Position numbers and translations under genes: made by a program
Notes under the pieces: model-generated
Databases searched by the model: none
The model's input: the letters and a program-made list of their open reading frames with translations, nothing else
Told to the model about the DNA's origin: nothing
Shown here: positions 4,950-6,028 of the stretch, piece after piece
How the letters are laid out: every line of letters begins with the position of its first letter
Numbering within the stretch: position 1 is the stretch's first letter
Origin: Nostoc cf. edaphicum LEGE 07299
Lineage (GTDB): Bacteria > Cyanobacteriota > Cyanobacteriia > Cyanobacteriales > Nostocaceae
DNA: 6,028 bases
Assembly (NCBI RefSeq): GCF_015207245.1
Contig: NZ_JADEXF010000254.1
Location: 1-6,028 of the forward strand
Direction of reading: 5' to 3'

Positions 4950-6028
4950 ATGTTTGATTTACTAAAATCAGAATTTACGCGTCGTACTATATTACACAAA
5001 GCAGGTTTTGGGTTAATTGCACTCAGTACTTTTGGGGTAGCAGGTACTATTTTCAAACCTAATCGTACCCTAGCCCAAGCTGGGCCAGCACCAGGCAAAG
5101 AACCACCTATGCCTCCTGAAAAAAAGTTAGGATGGGCTATTGTAGGCTTGGGAAAATTTGCTACGCAACAGATTATTCCGTCGTTTGGTGAATGTAAGCG
5201 TTCAAAGCTGGTAGCGTTAGTCAGTGGCGATGCCTACGACGGGCTGCGCCAACGCGCTAAAGCTGAAGGCATAGCCCAGCAATACGGGGTTAACTCAAAA
5301 AATATCTACAATTACCAAAACTACGATACCATCCGCAATAACCCGGAGGTTGATGTTATTTATATCATTTTACCTAACGGGTTACACGCCGAATACAGCA
5401 TTCGTGGTGCCCAAGCTGGCAAGCATATCATGTGCGAAAAGCCGATGGCTATTACTGTCGAGGAATGCCAAGCAATGATAGATGCTGCCAAAAAAGGCGA
5501 TCGCAAATTGATGATTGCTTACCGCGCTCAATATGAACCTTACAACCTCGCTGCGATCGAACTTGCACAAAGCGGCAAACTCGGTAAATTAAAAACCATA
5601 ACCTCTGACCACGGACGCAACCTCGACCCTAAAGACCCCGCAGATCGTTGGCGGGCACAAAAAAAACTAGCTGGTGGCGGTTCTCTTTATGACATAGGCA
5701 TCTACAGCTTGAATGCTGCTAGATACATTACAGGCGAGGAACCACAAGAAATTAGCGCCATGATGTACAGCACCCCTGGCGACCCCCGCTTTCGGGAAAT
5801 CGAGGAAAATGTCAACTTCGTTTTGCGTTTTCCTAGTGGTGTGCTTGCTAACTGCACGTCAAGCTACGGCTATGCAGATACCAAGCGTATCCAAGTTTTT
5901 GGTTCAGATGCAGTTTTAGAGTTAGATCCAGCTACCGACTACTACCAACATCGCCTGACAATCAAACGCAAAAATAGTAGCGAAGAACAGAATATTCAGG
6001 AAAAGAACCAATTCGCCCTAGAGATGGA
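4950..6028 (+). CDS. Tat-exported Gfo/Idh/MocA family oxidoreductase, glucose-fructose oxidoreductase-like, 3' partial
   Basis: 359 complete codons are visible and the frame stays open at the window end; by comparison with Zymomonas glucose-fructose oxidoreductase about 60 residues are missing. The N-terminus is a twin-arginine signal: FTRRTILHKAG (9-19), a hydrophobic stretch (20-35) and a likely cleavage after TLAQA (44). A Pro-rich arm (45-57) precedes the Rossmann fold, as in the Zymomonas enzyme, where such an arm wraps the partner's NADP. GLGKFA (66-71) binds the dinucleotide, and VSGD (91-94) after the second strand resembles the NADP-type VSGN. CEKP (162-165) holds the catalytic Lys164; GGGSLYDIGIY (242-252) holds Asp248 and Tyr252. 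The likely role is periplasmic oxidation or reduction of sugars or polyols with a tightly bound cofactor; the exact substrate is inferred only. A TAA at 4941-4943 closes the frame upstream, so ATG 4950 is the first possible start and the only one that keeps the Tat signal. No Shine-Dalgarno sequence precedes it. Confidence 0.92.
   Translation, partial: MFDLLKSEFTRRTILHKAGFGLIALSTFGVAGTIFKPNRTLAQAGPAPGKEPPMPPEKKLGWAIVGLGKFATQQIIPSFGECKRSKLVALVSGDAYDGLRQRAKAEGIAQQYGVNSKNIYNYQNYDTIRNNPEVDVIYIILPNGLHAEYSIRGAQAGKHIMCEKPMAITVEECQAMIDAAKKGDRKLMIAYRAQYEPYNLAAIELAQSGKLGKLKTITSDHGRNLDPKDPADRWRAQKKLAGGGSLYDIGIYSLNAARYITGEEPQEISAMMYSTPGDPRFREIEENVNFVLRFPSGVLANCTSSYGYADTKRIQVFGSDAVLELDPATDYYQHRLTIKRKNSSEEQNIQEKNQFALEM

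Noticed and set aside
5382..5570. 62-codon minus-strand open frame
   Set aside because: It lies within the Gfo/Idh/MocA coding sequence, across its CEKP catalytic region, and has no independent support.
1..6028. Mobile element or defence system
   Set aside because: No transposase, integrase, nuclease, toxin-antitoxin or reverse-transcriptase motifs and no target-site duplications were found; all six genes read as metabolic or stress proteins.

Overview
The window looks like a filamentous, probably Nostoc-type (heterocyst-forming) cyanobacterium. Five exact HIP1 octamers (GCGATCGC) occur in 6 kb, where chance predicts about 0.1. The intergenic gaps carry tandem heptamer arrays of the STRR kind known from heterocystous cyanobacteria, plus a GACGCG-type palindrome. 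All six genes lie on the + strand, and I found no credible minus-strand gene, tRNA, rRNA, CRISPR array or transposase.

Layout. 1-990: 3' part of a DJ-1/PfpI protein fused to a C-terminal helical bundle (5' end outside the window). 1021-1063: a spaced inverted repeat. 1099-1797: membrane-anchored SRPBCC protein starting at GTG. 1801-1897: two opposed heptamer arrays. 1906-3075: zinc-dependent dehydrogenase of the formaldehyde dehydrogenase-like branch (copy A). 3139-3537: small exported protein that I cannot assign. 3604-3629: perfect 26-bp palindrome. 3700-4869: copy B of the dehydrogenase, about 69% identical to A over 389 ungapped residues. 4872-4938: second pair of opposed heptamer arrays. 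4950 to the window end: a Tat-exported Gfo/Idh/MocA oxidoreductase resembling glucose-fructose oxidoreductase, open at its 3' end.

How the genes may work together (inference). DJ-1/PfpI proteins often handle reactive carbonyls or damaged proteins. The two zinc dehydrogenases carry the zinc ligands and the extra loop of Pseudomonas-type formaldehyde dehydrogenase. The helical bundle, SRPBCC and small exported proteins are of kinds often seen in stress-response sets. The last enzyme handles sugars or polyols outside the cytoplasm. A carbonyl, osmotic or desiccation stress cluster is a reasonable reading, but nothing in the sequence proves co-regulation. The gaps are 51-162 nt and repeat-filled, so several transcription units are possible.

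I see no clear new defence or mobile system. The most unusual points are the PfpI-helical-bundle fusion, the tandem dehydrogenase pair with a conserved 18-nt leader and a small exported gene between the copies, the heptamer array that abuts that leader and could pair with its ribosome binding site, and the apparently Shine-Dalgarno-less start of the Tat-exported oxidoreductase.
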